Below, piece after piece: positions 1 to 12,255 of a stretch of DNA of 64,000 nucleotides (its first letter is position 1; each line of letters begins with the position of its first letter). Source of the stretch: Scedosporium boydii (lineage: Eukaryota > Ascomycota > Sordariomycetes > Microascales > Microascaceae); the NCBI GenBank assembly GCA_002221725.1, contig NJFT01000002.1, positions 1 through 64,000 on the forward strand, read 5' to 3'. The notes under the pieces are model-generated. The model did not search any database and was not told the origin of the DNA. It saw only the letters and a program-made list of their open reading frames with translations. A program made the translations under genes and the position numbers.

Positions 1-41
1 CACCCCCCCCCCTTCTATCTATCAAACCCTTGATTTTTGCG

Positions 42-3000
42 ATGAAAGGGTATTCCCGCCATGGGTCGACTGGCTCGCGCCAGAGCCCGCCGTCTACTGC
101 CCCGCCATCCGCGTCGCCCTCCGCATCCCAACAACAGCCCTCTACCCAGCATAAGCGCGTCTACCAGGCCTGCATCCCGTGCCGTCGCCGTAAGGTGCGA
201 TGCGATCTCGGTAGCGTCGATAACCCCCACGACCCCCCGTGCGTGCGTTGCCGCCGCGAGAGCAAAGAGTGCTTCTTTAGCGCTACGCGCCGCAAGCGCA
301 AGACCGACGACGGCCTCGATGTCGACGGCTATCCCGCCGATGAGTACGTAATTCGGAACGGACGGAAGCGCCTCTTTACCGGCGATCCCCCTCCTCCGGC
401 GGCTCTTGATCGGCGCCTGTACAGCGAAGTGCCCCTCATTCCCAGCGGCCAGATTCGGCGGGAGCCCTTGCGCCGGCCCGAGGGTCCACGCAGCACTACG
501 AGCACCGGCCACGGTAGCACGAGCAGCCGTCACAGCGACTTTGGTGCTGGCACCGGCGACGACTCGAATGCGCAGCTAGAGAACATCGAGGCCCAAACGG
601 TGATGCGTAGGGGTGTGTACGGGCCTCACGACGCACTTGATCTCCTCTATAAGGCTGCCACTGATGGGTTCGTTTGTCTCCAACCCCACCCATCCCCCTG
701 CTCTCCCGATGCTTTCCGGGCCGACGCACATGGGTCGCTAACCTACCTTGTCCCTACGTCTAGTCCCTTGACGACGAGCGATCCGAAGATCGACGGCCCC
801 ACTATAACCACGACGTCGTTACCCCCGCCTCCGACGACTCATACCGATTCCACGCCGCGCCAAAACGTCCGAGACTCGAGGTCCGTGGATGAGAGGAACG
901 TGAAGATGGAAGCTGCCATCGACCCAGCGCTTACCAAGAAGAACCTGGCATCGGAACCTGGTTACGCCTCGGCCATAAAAGCATGGAATCGCTTCCGCTT
1001 TGTCAGGGCTGGCTGGTTTTCCGCCCAGGAGGCGATCGAATATATAGACTAGTATGTTGACGCGCTGCGACACCATTCACACCGCACACCCAAGCTTAAG
1101 ATGATTTTCAACTAACCTAGTGCCTACTAGCTATTATGAATATCTTTCACCGCTTACCCCCATCTCCCCGCCGACTTTCCGCAGCCCTGGCTCCCATCTT
1201 ACCCTTCTCACCGAGGAGCCTGTCTTAACGGTAACTCTCCTTACTATCGCCTCCAGATACCGAAAGATACCTGGCACCGGCGGGCTGTCCCGCTCAAATG
1301 CTATCCATGACCAACTATGGACATACTTGCGGGGCATGATTGAACGTTGTCTGTGGGGACAGGAGGCCTTTGGCGGCGGCTTGTTGCCCCCAGGCTCCGT
1401 CGTCACGGATGAGACCCAAACGAGCAGCACGGCCCCTTGGCGCGGCCTGCGCAAGGGAAGCCTTCGTACCCTCGGAACGATTGAGTCCCTAATGATCCTT
1501 ACAGAGTGGCATCCGCGAGCGCTGCACTTCCCCGCGCCCGAGGCCATCGACGAGCTGATGCTTCCGTCGTATGACCGGTCGGATCCCGATTTTGCCTTTG
1601 GTGAGGAGGGTGGTCAGCGCCCTGCTGGCGTTGGCGGAAAGAGGATCGAGAGCTGGTTGGAGCCGGCGTGGAGAAGCGATCGTATGTGCTGGATGCTTCT
1701 CAGCACCGCTACTGGTCTTGCCTACGAACTCGGAGTGTTTGACGACATCGACGAGCTGCTCCGGGATGGTGCCATAACGAGACCGGAGTATGAAGAGGAG
1801 ACGTACCGCCAGCGCGCATATCGCATCAAGAGGCTACTTTTAATATACGTTACACAGCTCGCCGGAAGGCTCGGCTGGACTAACATGGTTCCCGAGTCTC
1901 TTCGAAAGAGCGATCCCGCCGTATCCCGCCGACGGCCGACAGCTATGGACGGCGCCACTCCCGGAACGAACCCTTCCTCGCTTTCGAACGCGTTCAATTA
2001 TATACCTGACCTAGAGCTCGACGACCAGATTATCCACTGTTGGGCGGGCATTAGCAACGCGATGCACATTGGAAACGAGAAGCTCTTCCGGTCGAGGCAG
2101 CACACCACTGACATCATCCAGAGCGGCAAGTACGTTGATCTACTCAAGGAATTCCATCCTATCCTCAGCGACTGGCACACAGAATTCGAGCGGTTCCGCC
2201 TTCCCCCATATATCCGACATATCCTCACTATCGAGTACGAGTACGTCCGCATATATATCAATTCGCTCTCTCTCCAGGCCGTCGTCGAGCGATGCACCAG
2301 TAATGCAGGCAACACGGCGTCTGGAAATGGGAGCGCCGCGGGAAACGCGCCGCAACTCTCGCCCCAGACCCAAAACTATTTTGGAAAACTACCCCTCGGC
2401 CAGCTGGGTGGCTTCGGTGCAGCCGACCAAGAATACGTTAAGGAGGTTGTGAGTGGCTGTCGCAACCTCCTCAGGACCGTGGTAGACGGCCTTCTTCCAG
2501 GGGGCTATCTGAAGCACGCGCCTGTGCGGACGTATTTCCGCATCATCAGCGGCGCTATGTTCCTGCTCAAAACGTTCGCCCTCGGAGCCCCCCGCGCAGA
2601 CGTCAAGCTCAGCATAGACCTTATGGACAGCACCGTCGAGGCTCTGCGCAACTGCGTGGTCGACGACGTGCACCTCGGCATCCGGTTTGCTGACCTCCTC
2701 GAGTCGCTGACGAGCAGGCTACGGAACCGGTTCATCCAAGCACCCACCATTGCGCAGGCTGCTTCCGCTGACGCTAGGAGCGATCATGAGGGCGCCGCGG
2801 TTACCGGCATGAATGGCATCGGCGGCCAACATTCGGGCGGTGATACAAATGGTTGGGTGGCGGATGCTTCTAAGCTACGGGACGGCATTAATGGACATGG
2901 TGAGCAAACTAATCTATTCCCCTTTTCCCCTCTCCTTTCGTTTTTTTCTTTTACTAACGATTCATAATCCTAGACCGTCTCGGCTCTCCCACAATGGCAA

Positions 3001-3353
3001 ACATCTCTGCAACACCCTTCGATCTCAGCACCGGAACCTTCCCCTATCCCTCCGGTGCCGCCTCTGTACTCAACCCTTCCACACCGGCCCCGATCGACAA
3101 CGTCGTCGAGAACAATACGACCAGCAATAATAATAACAACAACAACCCTGCCAGCGTCTTCGACGACTGGAACACCCCCGGTAACGAGATGTGGTACCTG
3201 CCGCCGGGCCCGGCCTTCTTCCAGAATATGGAAAACACGGCGGTGGCTATGACGGCAGAGGGTGTAAATGTGGGCGGTATGGATTTGCTTGAGTACATGG
3301 TGATGGATCAACCTTTTACGAACCTAGATGGACATACGTATGGAGGATCGTGA
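42..3353 (+). CDS. Zn2Cys6 fungal transcription factor, ARCA-like
   Basis: Predicted nuclear DNA-binding regulator of about 1020 aa. The model joins 42-667, 764-1051, 1131-2899 and 2974-3353. All four junctions keep frame, and CTAAC-type branch sites lie near 737, 1111 and 2952. The N-terminal binuclear zinc cluster has Cys44, Cys47, Cys54, Cys67, Cys70 and Cys77 (CIPC..., then CVRC...), followed by a basic stretch. The middle region (FRFVRAGWF, then the LSPLTPI segment after intron 2) belongs to the fungal-specific transcription-factor domain seen in ARCA/War1-type regulators. The C-terminus has an Asn-rich run. The first ATG is at 42, but the frame is open to the window edge, so an upstream exon cannot be excluded. 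Intron 1 is 96 bp and in frame. Target genes cannot be read from the sequence. The stretch 764-890 has a competing reading frame (see findings). Confidence 0.88.
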
Positions 3354-3990
3354 AATAATAACAGGCGGGGGTTAGGATATATCGGATAACGGAAAAGGCG
3401 GATGGGAAAGGGGATAATGGGATGGGATGGGAGGCCATTGGTAAAGGAGTAGTGGGAGTTTTCAAACTGTTTAGGCTTGTTTTTTTTTTTTCCCTATTCC
3501 TAATATTTTGGGGGTATATTTCTACTTGCCATGCGCCATGAAGGCCAGCCATGGACAGGAGAAGGGATCTTTTTATATCTTACGGGGAAAAAAAAAAACC
3601 GCGAGGAGGGAAAGCGTGGGTATGTTTCAACATGGGGAGCGAAGGGGCAACAAAAAAAAGAAACAAGGATTTAAGGGGCAAAAAAAAGGGTATATGTGAA
3701 AAGAAACAAAACTAAGTTAAGAGATTCAAGATTCGGTTTCAAAAGCGCGAGCTTTCTGGGGAAAGGGTATGATTTCTCTTTGAGTGTATATCGGATGGCG
3801 AGACGAGGTCTTGAAGGCTTGATGTATGATGAGATATGAGACTGGACGGATCATGCTGGATTAACTTGCGGATCATTTTTCTGTTTTTTGAGAATACCCA
3901 TTTCGCCTTCCTGCCATCTTTTGTATTATCCCATGATATGTCTTCTGCTTCATGTTCTCTCGTCTCCGTTCGAGAATGCATCCCGTTCTC

Positions 3991-6281
3991 TTAGTTGGTT
4001 TCCGCCCACCTCCTGAACCAGTCCAGGGCCTCGGGGTTCGCAACGCTCGCGTTCGTCTTGACGTTCATACCCGAAAGAATCTGCTTCACCGCAACCTCGA
4101 TCCTAAATCACTCTTGTTAGTCCCCATACCCCCCCTTGAAAACCAAGCAAAAAGGCGCCAACTTACTTCTTCCCATTGCCCGTCTTGGGGATACCTCCCC
4201 CACACTCCTCCACCACCCCGGGAACATGCCTAGGACTCAACTCGCTCTTAATAACACTCTTTATCCTCGCCCTCAAATCATCGTCAAACGTCTTCCCCTC
4301 TGCAGGCACGACGAAAAGACACACCGTCTCATCCGTATCCGTCTCCCGTCTCCTACCCACACATAGCGCGTCCTCGACGTCCGCGGCGAAGAAGCGCGTC
4401 AGCACGTTATAAATCTCCGCCGAGCCGAACCGGACGCCCGAGGGTTTGAGCACGCCGTCGGAGCGGCCCAGCATGACGAGGTTTCCGACCTCCGGGTGGG
4501 GGATGCGGATGAAGTCGCCGTGGTGCCAGATGGGCGCGTCGGTAGCGGGGTCGGAGAATCGCTCGAAGTAGGCGGCTTTGTACCTGTCGTCGCCGCCGGC
4601 GCCGAAGAAGGTAAGAGGCTGGCAGGGGAAGGGCTTCACGCAGACGAGGTCACCGGGTTCGTCGGCAGCGAGGTCGTCGCCCGACGCCGAGTCAACGGCC
4701 TTAATGGCCATTCCGAGGCCCGCGCACTGGATCTCGCCCGTGTAGACGGGGAGGAGGGGACAGGGGGCGCCGAAGAGGGAGATGATGTCCGTGCCTCCTG
4801 TGATGGAGGAGAGCTGAACGCGCTTCGGGAAAGCTTTATAGACGAATCGGAAGGTGGATTGCGGGAGGGGCGAGGCGGTGGAGTAGATAGCCTCGAGGGC
4901 GGAGAGATCGAGGGTAGGGTCGTTGACGGGGAGGACGTTGGCGGCTTCGAGGGCGGTGAGGTAGGCGGCTGAGGTTCCGAAGTGGGTGACTTTGAGTGAG
5001 GAGAGGAGGCGCGGGAGGGAGATGTGCGCGTGGGGCTTGAAGGGGGAGCCGGTGTAGAGGATGATGGTGGCGCCCGTGGCGAGGGCGGAGACGCTCCAGT
5101 GCCACATCATCCAGGATGTGGTGGTGTAGTAGAGCATGCGGGACTTGGAGGTGACGGAGCCGTGGAGGCTGTGTTCCTTGAGGTGTTGGATTAGGGTGCC
5201 GAGGGCGGTGTGGACGATGGCTTTGGGGAGACCGGTCGTTCCACTGGAGTAGAGGACGTAGAGGGGGTGGGAGGGGGGGAGTTGCTCGAACGTGAGGGGT
5301 CCATCGGGGGCACTGGGTTGGCCGTGTTAGTGGAGGGCAGTCACCGCGGACGCCTAGTAAGGAACATATTATGTACATGTAGAAAGAGAGAGGGGAAGTG
5401 AAAGACGCACCTGGACAAGAAAGCCTCATACTCCTGAGCATCCAAGCCCAGAGACCTGAGCTCGCCTAGGCCCAAACCAGCGCTCTTAAGGTTATTAATC
5501 ACGACGACATGCTTCAAGCCGACATCCTTCAGGGCGGCAGCAATCTCCTGCGTCTTATGAACGCTACTCCAATCCTTGCCGTTGTACAGCATACCATTAT
5601 CCGAAAACAGCACCGTAGGCCTAATCTGCGCCAGCCTATCGAGCACGGCGCTCACTCCGTTGTCGGGACTTATACCCGTCCAGAGTGCGCCGACAGCGGC
5701 GGCGGCAAGCATAGCCACGACGGACTCGAGGTGGTTCGAGACGAAGCCGGCGACGACATCGTTGGGCTTGACGCCGACTTGGCGGAGGGCATTGGAGCAT
5801 TTGCGGACGGCGTCGCGGAGCTGGTCCCAGGTGGTCTCGACGAGCTCGGATTCGCGCTCGGTGAGTGTTATCACGGCGGTGGAGGTGGGGTCGACAGGGT
5901 CGCGGGGGAAGAGGAGGTTCTCGGCGAAGTTGAGGAGGGCTCCGGAGAAGAAGTCCGGTCGAGGGAACATGGACTCCGTGGGGAGAACCTATGCCATGTT
6001 AGGATTTTTCCTTGTTTGCATGCGGGGCGCAAAACAAGAAAAGAAAAAAAAGATCTTGGCCGTACCTTGTCGAATGGCCGGGACGCTTTGATCTCGGAGA
6101 ACAGCCAAACTTCCTCCCAAAAGGGACCAATGTTGTCTATGGACCACTTATACAGGTCCTGGTAATCCTTGAGCTCGAGACCATACTTGCTGTTCACGCG
6201 CTCCATAAACTGCCACATCACAGTGGAGCGCGGGTTCTCAGGTGTCCATAGGACCTCGCGGGAAGGAGTCTGCACCGTCAT
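3991..6281 (-). CDS. Acetoacetyl-CoA synthetase
   Basis: AMP-forming ligase that activates acetoacetate to acetoacetyl-CoA, linking ketone-body and leucine catabolism to sterol and lipid synthesis; usually cytosolic. Exons on the minus strand are 6281-6066, 5988-5411, 5312-4167 and 4102-3991. All junctions are GT-AG and in phase, giving 683 aa, normal for the family. The N-terminus (LWTPENPRST, then WSIDNIGPFWEEVW) is the acetoacetyl/acetyl-CoA synthetase N-terminal domain. The ATP/AMP signature YSSGTTGLPK lies at about residues 286-295, and the adenylate-forming C-terminal catalytic lysine motif (KTGNGKK) at about 641-647. The last intron splits the second Lys codon of that motif. The start is the ATG at 6281, the first that keeps the conserved N-terminus. 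The 4 kb upstream is non-coding up to LCB2. Confidence 0.95.
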
Positions 6282-9200
6282 GATGGCGGGGTATGTTTTT
6301 GGCGATCTGACTTGTACACGATACGATAGATCAACAAGTTCGAGAGGGGCGACGAAAGAGTTTTGGGGGAGGAGACCAAAGTAGTAGCACGGGTAAGTAG
6401 CGATTTCGACTATGGACGATGCTAAGTACAAGAAATCTGCTGTCCTAATGTGATACGAATCGGGAAGCGCACGAAAAATCTACGGTCAGAGTCGCATGAG
6501 ATGGTAGTAAAAAAAGAGAAGGGAAAAAAAAAGAAAAGTGTGCAAGCCGGCGCCAGGCCGGCTTGCCTCGGGCCGGTTCACGGAGGAGTCATTCACTCCT
6601 AAGGAGCAGGATTCTAGTCTGCTCCGATGACTGTCCTGTCCATCCCACAACCCCTCCTAATGGGCAAGCTAGTTCGTGTTGTTGAACGGAATGCTCAACA
6701 AGAACCAAGACAAGGTGAACAACCACAGTGGCCGCCGCGGGGTCCCGACAGTTGGGCAGTGTGATAAGTGGTTGTGGGGGGCAGATCGTGGGGTGGGGTG
6801 TTCCTGAAAAGAGCCTTGGTCACTTTAGTGTTGGAGGTCACCTCGAAGGTCAAATTTGCGAAGACCACGATGATGAAAGTTCGTGGATCATCAATCGAAT
6901 GGGATCAATGATGGTGAACGAGGCTACGATCGAGGTCATTCAAACGCCAAGAGATAAGGTCAAGTGTCTGTCACACTGTCACTCTGTCGCTGTCAAGATT
7001 GCTCCTCCCTCGTCGGGGACTCGGACTCTGTTGTCCATTTGGGTTGCGCTTGCCTGCATCGTCGGAGAGGCATGTGAATGCGGTGAATTGCGCAACAATT
7101 GGAAAGAATGAGCCGGACCCCGTTGGTCTCAGTCCTCGACATGGAAGGACCCAGCACGGGTCTTACAACGTACGAAGCAGTGTCGTACTCCATACTACGA
7201 AGTACCAAGGTAGCACGGCTTTCAGAGGACAACAATTCGAGTGAAGCCAACAATTGGACTGATTCCGAGGTAATTACATCAGCGGCAAGCGTCAATGCGT
7301 AATTTCAAGCTATTGATCGTTAAATACCAACGGGATTGATCGAGGGATATGGGGTCCATCCTCTCTCGGCCGGTGCCCATTGATCTACGTTTTACTTTGT
7401 CAATGTTTCTCGGGGAATTCAACTTTGCGGACAGCGATCGGTGCAGAAGGCTTCGCGAGGCGCAATGACCCTCTGATCCCCAAATGAGAACCCCATCGTC
7501 CCCTGTGCTAACCCTGGCGGTCATCGGGGCTGAGGCCTCCTCCCCACCCAGGCCTGTTCTACAAATTACTCTCTCCTGTCTCTCCTGGCAATCATTAGCT
7601 TATCTCCACTTGCCCCTCCATTTTCTCCTGATCTTCAACCCCTATAACAGGTCGCGGGACCCAATCGCTGTGGGCGAATCCAGTAACTAGTGGTGTATAA
7701 CATTAGTGCGTCGTCGCGTGCACCAATACATCACGCCAGGGTATGGAACCAAGCAGACGCCAGCGATGCGAACTCTCGTCTCGACCTAACCAAAACCTTC
7801 AAAATAGTGCCTGATCTTTTCCCGTCGCTGAGGTGAGTGAAATGCTGTCATGAAATCACGGATCTGTCAGGCTTCGTTGATATCACCGCCAAGATCGGCT
7901 CCGGCAAACGGAGTATTACGGGGTACAGGTACCCTACGTTGACACTTAAACGAGGAGAGCGGTCGTGGTGGATGCGACTTGCTTTGTAGAGCAGGGTATC
8001 CAGCACAGTGGAGTACACGAGGGACAGCGAGGCGTCGAGCGATAGCGTTCCTCACCCTCGCAGATATGGCTCATGACAGGGGTGAGCTTATTACCGATGT
8101 CTAGGGTTCGGACGGCCTAGACCTCTTGGCAGCCAGTGCCACTACAATGACCGACTCTAGTCTATGGATACTTCCACCGACAAGTACGAAGTATTAATCT
8201 TACTCCCGACGAGGTGGATTGCTCGGATTTGATGCCTCAATGGACTAGTGTACTTCGTATGCCGTGCGTGGAGAGTCCTGGGAGGGTCTTCTTATGTTGT
8301 TGAAGGAGACACCTGTCTCTGTGTTCTTCGAAGAACTCAAACCGTGTTGCGTTCCTACAAGTAGTTGATGTATTCCTACTGCGTACAAAGCATGCAGTCT
8401 AGTAGGATTACAATGAAGCTCACCCTGGATAAGAAGAAGCTTCTGGGGAAATGGTGTGGCTGAATTCAATTGTCATTGGCCTCTCTCTTCCAGCCTTGGC
8501 TTGAACCGAACATGGAGCAGGGCGCCTGATTATGTTCTTATCCTATTCCAATTCTCGATCGCCACAACGTCATATCCATCGATGATCCCACCAACCCACC
8601 AACAGCGGAGCCGACCGGGCTCTAAGGATGGTACTGTAATTAAGAGCAGCGGATGGGGCTGCAAACTCGGTACATTGGTCAATACGGGAGCAAATAGCTC
8701 TCCACTGGTACCCCTATTATGGGAGAGCGGGTTCCCCTGGCAATTTCAATGCCACTTCATCGTTAGCTTCCGTTTCTTCCTCCTCAGGTGAGGTACAATT
8801 GTAAAAAATTGTACAAGGTTGAGCACTTGGCGCCGTGGGCTCTGCGCTTCTGGCACTTTATCTCGCCTACCCTGGTCGCGTCGTTCGTTGTGCTGTGCTG
8901 GCTCGAAATCGACCTGTCATAGCTCCATGAAGTACCTGTCAGTATGCGAGGTACTTGGATTTGTATGCGCAGTGCTCAGTGCTCAATGCCCTGTCTCTAC
9001 GCGCTGTAACGCTGCACAATCAATCCTCTCGATGCGTCAATGACTGAATTCCGGAGCACCCGGCGCAAAAAGAAAAAATTTCCCTTGAAACCCTTCCCAA
9101 GATATCACCGCGAACCTACTTGTAATAGTGCTTCCGCCCACCTCCTTTTCTTCCGTGCGATTCTCTTCCTTTTTTATCATTTTTTATTCTTATTTTTCTT

Positions 9201-9660
9201 TTTGTTTTATTTTGCTCTTGCTCTTGCTCTTGCTCTTGCTCTGGTGATTGCTCTCTTGCACCCTCTGCACTCTCTGGTCACTCAGGTCCTCCTTGCTCGG
9301 ACCTGCCTCGGAAATCCATGCCATTGAGTTCCTGCCTCTGAACCCCGAGGCAGCTTCCCTGGTCTTTCAATTGCTCAGCTCCCTGAGATCTTGAACTAAT
9401 TTGCAAGACTCGCGACGGGTTTGTCCACCACATCCAAGGAGGAGCAGCGGTAATACCTAAGGAAACTCATTACTCAATATCATTGCTTGTAATTCGACGA
9501 CCTCAAGCTGTTCATCTTGCTAGCTCTAGCACACCACTCCTCAACCTACGCTGCCTGTTCATGATCCTCAGCGTGCGACCTTGGATCTCGTCTTTAATAA
9601 CCCGAATAACCCGGAACTGAACAATATCAACGGGCATTTTCTCACCTCTACCGATCTTGG
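6282..9660. other. Intergenic region between AACS and LCB2
   Basis: No ORF here has coding character that I can support. The stretch holds copies of the TACGAAGTA / GTACTTCGTA motif (7196-7205, 8184-8193, 8250-8259), a GC-rich inverted stretch near 6545-6565 (GCCGGCGCCAGGCCGGC) and, at the right end, T/C-rich sequence expected of the LCB2 promoter and leader. Confidence 0.6.
9214..9242 (+). repeat. (GCTCTT)n hexamer microsatellite
   Basis: Almost five perfect GCTCTT units inside a pyrimidine-rich tract about 1 kb upstream of the LCB2 start codon. Polypyrimidine tracts are common in fungal promoters; a role here is only inferred. Confidence 0.85.
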
Positions 9661-9665
9661 GACGT

Positions 9666-10123
9666 GTAAGTGTGTTTACCCGGCTGTTCCGCAGCTGTTC
9701 CTATTTTCGACGTTGGGGGTGGCTTCTCTCGTGGTTCTCCCATTCTCTCTCAACTCCGCAAACTGCGATGTGGTATGGGCCGCCCAGTGGTCGTCAACCG
9801 TCTTTGCAATTGACCTCGCGATTGAAGCTGGGAGTGCCTATCCGCGTGTGATAGGAGGCGTGGTGTCTTGACGCTGCCAGGACCCATTTCAATTCGGCTC
9901 GTGTCACATTCTCCATCGCTCCTGCACTTGCCCAGATTTCCACCGATATCACCCGTGCTGTTTCTGTTTTACCCTTCATAATTGTACCGCAGTCTGCAGA
10001 TTGCGCCATGCTTTGCCACCTCATCATCCCGTCCCGACTTTCGCATCTAATCCCCCCACCAATATCGATACATTTTCCATGTTGCCTGATGTTGTACTAA
10101 CTCACGCTCTTTTAAACGCGCAG
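9666..10123 (+). other. Probable 5'-UTR intron of LCB2
   Basis: A consensus donor GTAAGT at 9666-9671 is paired with a perfect branch site TACTAAC at 10095-10101 and a pyrimidine-biased CAG acceptor at 10121-10123. The 458-bp span has no coding character, and the LCB2 ATG follows 140 nt after the acceptor. The branch and acceptor are strong. The donor is the best upstream match but is not the only possible one. Confidence 0.55.
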
Positions 10124-10263
10124 CCAGGCTGTCCCCCTTTCGACTCTAATCCTCCTGCGCTTCCACTGGCCGCTGACAATTCCCATATTGTCGCCACGCC
10201 CGCCACGATAGGCGTCGTCGTGTTCTTCATCCGCCTCCAACCCTGCGGCCGAACTCGGTAGAC

Positions 10264-12255
10264 ATGCCCCGGAAACTTCAGAACTTGTTCTCCAACTCCA
10301 ACATGCCGTCGTCCTCCAATCGACCCGCCGAAAGACGACCATCATCTTCTAGGGGGAACCGCTTGAGCAATTTCTTTGCCAACCCCAAGAGCAAGGACCA
10401 GAACTTGCCCCAACAGACTCTGCTCGCCATGCAGCAACAGCAGCAGAATCAGGTCGCCGCCGGCGCACCACAGGTTCCCTCTATTTCCATAACATCCGTC
10501 CAGGGGGACGAGTATGCGGCTGGCCAGCCAGAACCACTTGTGTCGTCGTCCACTCCCGACGAGCGCCAAGCGAAGCTCGACGCTCAGTTCGGTCCTCTTA
10601 ATCATCCTAGCCACCTCTACGTCAGCAAGCACCATGGCGAACCGCTCGAGCCTCCAATTATCGACGAACCTGCCTACTACTACGTCCTCACCACCTATAT
10701 TAGCTACCTCCTCCTTATCGCCTTCGGTCACGCCCGCGACTTCTTTGGCAAGCGCTTCGGCGACCCCAAGATGTACCGCGCCCTGAAGTCTCAGAACGGC
10801 TACGCCCCCCTCAATGACGACTTCGATAACTTCTACGTCCGCCGTCTGAAGAGGCGCATTGACGACTCCTTTGCTCGTCCCACCACTGGCGTTCCCGGCC
10901 GCTTCATCACTCTGATGGACCGTAAATCCACCGACTTCAACTGCTCATACCAGTTTACGGGCACCTTCACAGAGACCCTGAACATGAGCTCCTACAACTA
11001 CCTTGGATTTGCTCAGTCCGAAGGTCCTTGTGCCGACGCTGTCGAGGAGTGCGTGAAGACGTATGGGCTTAGCGTTTGCAGCCCTCGCGCTGATGCTGGA
11101 ACCAACGACCTCGCCGTGGAAGTCGAGAACGAGATTGCCAGATTCGTTGGCAAGCCTGCCGCCATGGTTTTCTCCATGGGCTTCGTCACCAACGCCACCG
11201 GTTTCCCTGCTCTCGTGTCCAAGGGCTGCCTCCTCATCTCCGACGAACTCAACCATGCTTCGATCCGAATCGGTGCCCGTATCTCTGGTGCCGTCATCCG
11301 ATCGTTCAAACACAACGACATGAGGCACCTCGAGAAGGTCCTTCGGGAAGCTATTTCGCAGGGCCAGCCCCGAACCCACCGACCCTGGAAGAAGATTCTT
11401 GTCGCCGTCGAGGGCCTGTACTCCATGGAAGGCACTATGTGTGACCTTCCCGGTCTGCTGGAGCTCAAGAAGAAGTACAAGTTCTACCTGTTCATCGACG
11501 AGGCTCACAGTATCGGTGCTCTTGGACCCCGGGGCCGTGGGGTATGTGACTACTTCGGAATAGATCCTGCCGAGGTCGACATCCTCATGGGTACCCTGAC
11601 CAAGTCCTTCGGTGCCAACGGTGGTTACATTTCCGGTGAAAAGCACATCATTGATAAGCTTCGGAGCACCAACGCTGCGAATCTCCTCGCCGAATCCCCT
11701 GCCCCTGCCGTTCTCATGCAAATTCTGGCTTCGCTCAAGATGATTACTGGAGAGCTCTGCCCCGGTCAAGGCGAGGAGCGTCTCCAGCGAATAGCATTCA
11801 ACTCGCGTTACCTTCGACTCGGCCTCAAGCGTCTGGGCTTCATAGTTTACGGCCACGACGATTCTCCCATCATCCCCATCGTCCTCTACCACCCCGGAAA
11901 GATGTCTGCCTTCAGCCACGAAATGCTCAAGCGAAAGATTTCTGTCGTTGTTGTCGGTTACCCTGCCACGCCTCTGATAAGCTCTCGGGCTCGATTCTGT
12001 GTCTCGGCTGCTCACAACAAGGACGATATGGACCGCCTCCTCGCCGCCTGCGACGAGGTCGGTGACATCATTCAACTCAAGTACTCTACTGGTGCTGCGG
12101 GAGGTGCCGACCCTCTTCCTGATGGTGTCGCCCCTGAGGATGAGGACGAGTGGCGCAAGGCCAACGGCCTCGACAAGGTCATCAAGCCGCCCAGGTGGAA
12201 GTTGGAAGACGTCATTGCCCGAGGGGCAGAAGATGCCAAGCGTCCTCTGCGATAG
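10264..12255 (+). CDS. lcb2: Serine palmitoyltransferase subunit 2 (LCB2)
   Basis: PLP-dependent catalytic subunit of serine palmitoyltransferase, which condenses L-serine and palmitoyl-CoA to 3-ketosphinganine at the ER, the first step of sphingolipid synthesis; it works as a heterodimer with LCB1. This is one uninterrupted reading frame of 663 aa, slightly longer than yeast Lcb2 because of a Ser/Pro/Gln-rich N-terminus. A hydrophobic segment at about residues 140-160 (YYVLTTYISYLLLIAF) fits membrane anchoring. The aminotransferase fold I core carries DEAHSIGALG with Asp412 and His415, and the PLP Schiff-base lysine is Lys447 in GTLTKSFGANGG. The start ATG (GTAGACATGC) begins the conserved family N-terminus, and a second Met at codon 15 is possible. 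The leader probably contains an intron (9666-10123). Confidence 0.97.
   Translation: MPRKLQNLFSNSNMPSSSNRPAERRPSSSRGNRLSNFFANPKSKDQNLPQQTLLAMQQQQQNQVAAGAPQVPSISITSVQGDEYAAGQPEPLVSSSTPDERQAKLDAQFGPLNHPSHLYVSKHHGEPLEPPIIDEPAYYYVLTTYISYLLLIAFGHARDFFGKRFGDPKMYRALKSQNGYAPLNDDFDNFYVRRLKRRIDDSFARPTTGVPGRFITLMDRKSTDFNCSYQFTGTFTETLNMSSYNYLGFAQSEGPCADAVEECVKTYGLSVCSPRADAGTNDLAVEVENEIARFVGKPAAMVFSMGFVTNATGFPALVSKGCLLISDELNHASIRIGARISGAVIRSFKHNDMRHLEKVLREAISQGQPRTHRPWKKILVAVEGLYSMEGTMCDLPGLLELKKKYKFYLFIDEAHSIGALGPRGRGVCDYFGIDPAEVDILMGTLTKSFGANGGYISGEKHIIDKLRSTNAANLLAESPAPAVLMQILASLKMITGELCPGQGEERLQRIAFNSRYLRLGLKRLGFIVYGHDDSPIIPIVLYHPGKMSAFSHEMLKRKISVVVVGYPATPLISSRARFCVSAAHNKDDMDRLLAACDEVGDIIQLKYSTGAAGGADPLPDGVAPEDEDEWRKANGLDKVIKPPRWKLEDVIARGAEDAKRPLR

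Noticed and set aside
9581..9871. 96-codon ORF upstream of LCB2
   Set aside because: Overlaps the probable 5'-UTR intron; no codon bias or domain.
10945..12075. 376-codon antisense frame across LCB2
   Set aside because: Mirror of a highly biased coding sequence; lacks domains, and the plus strand encodes complete LCB2.
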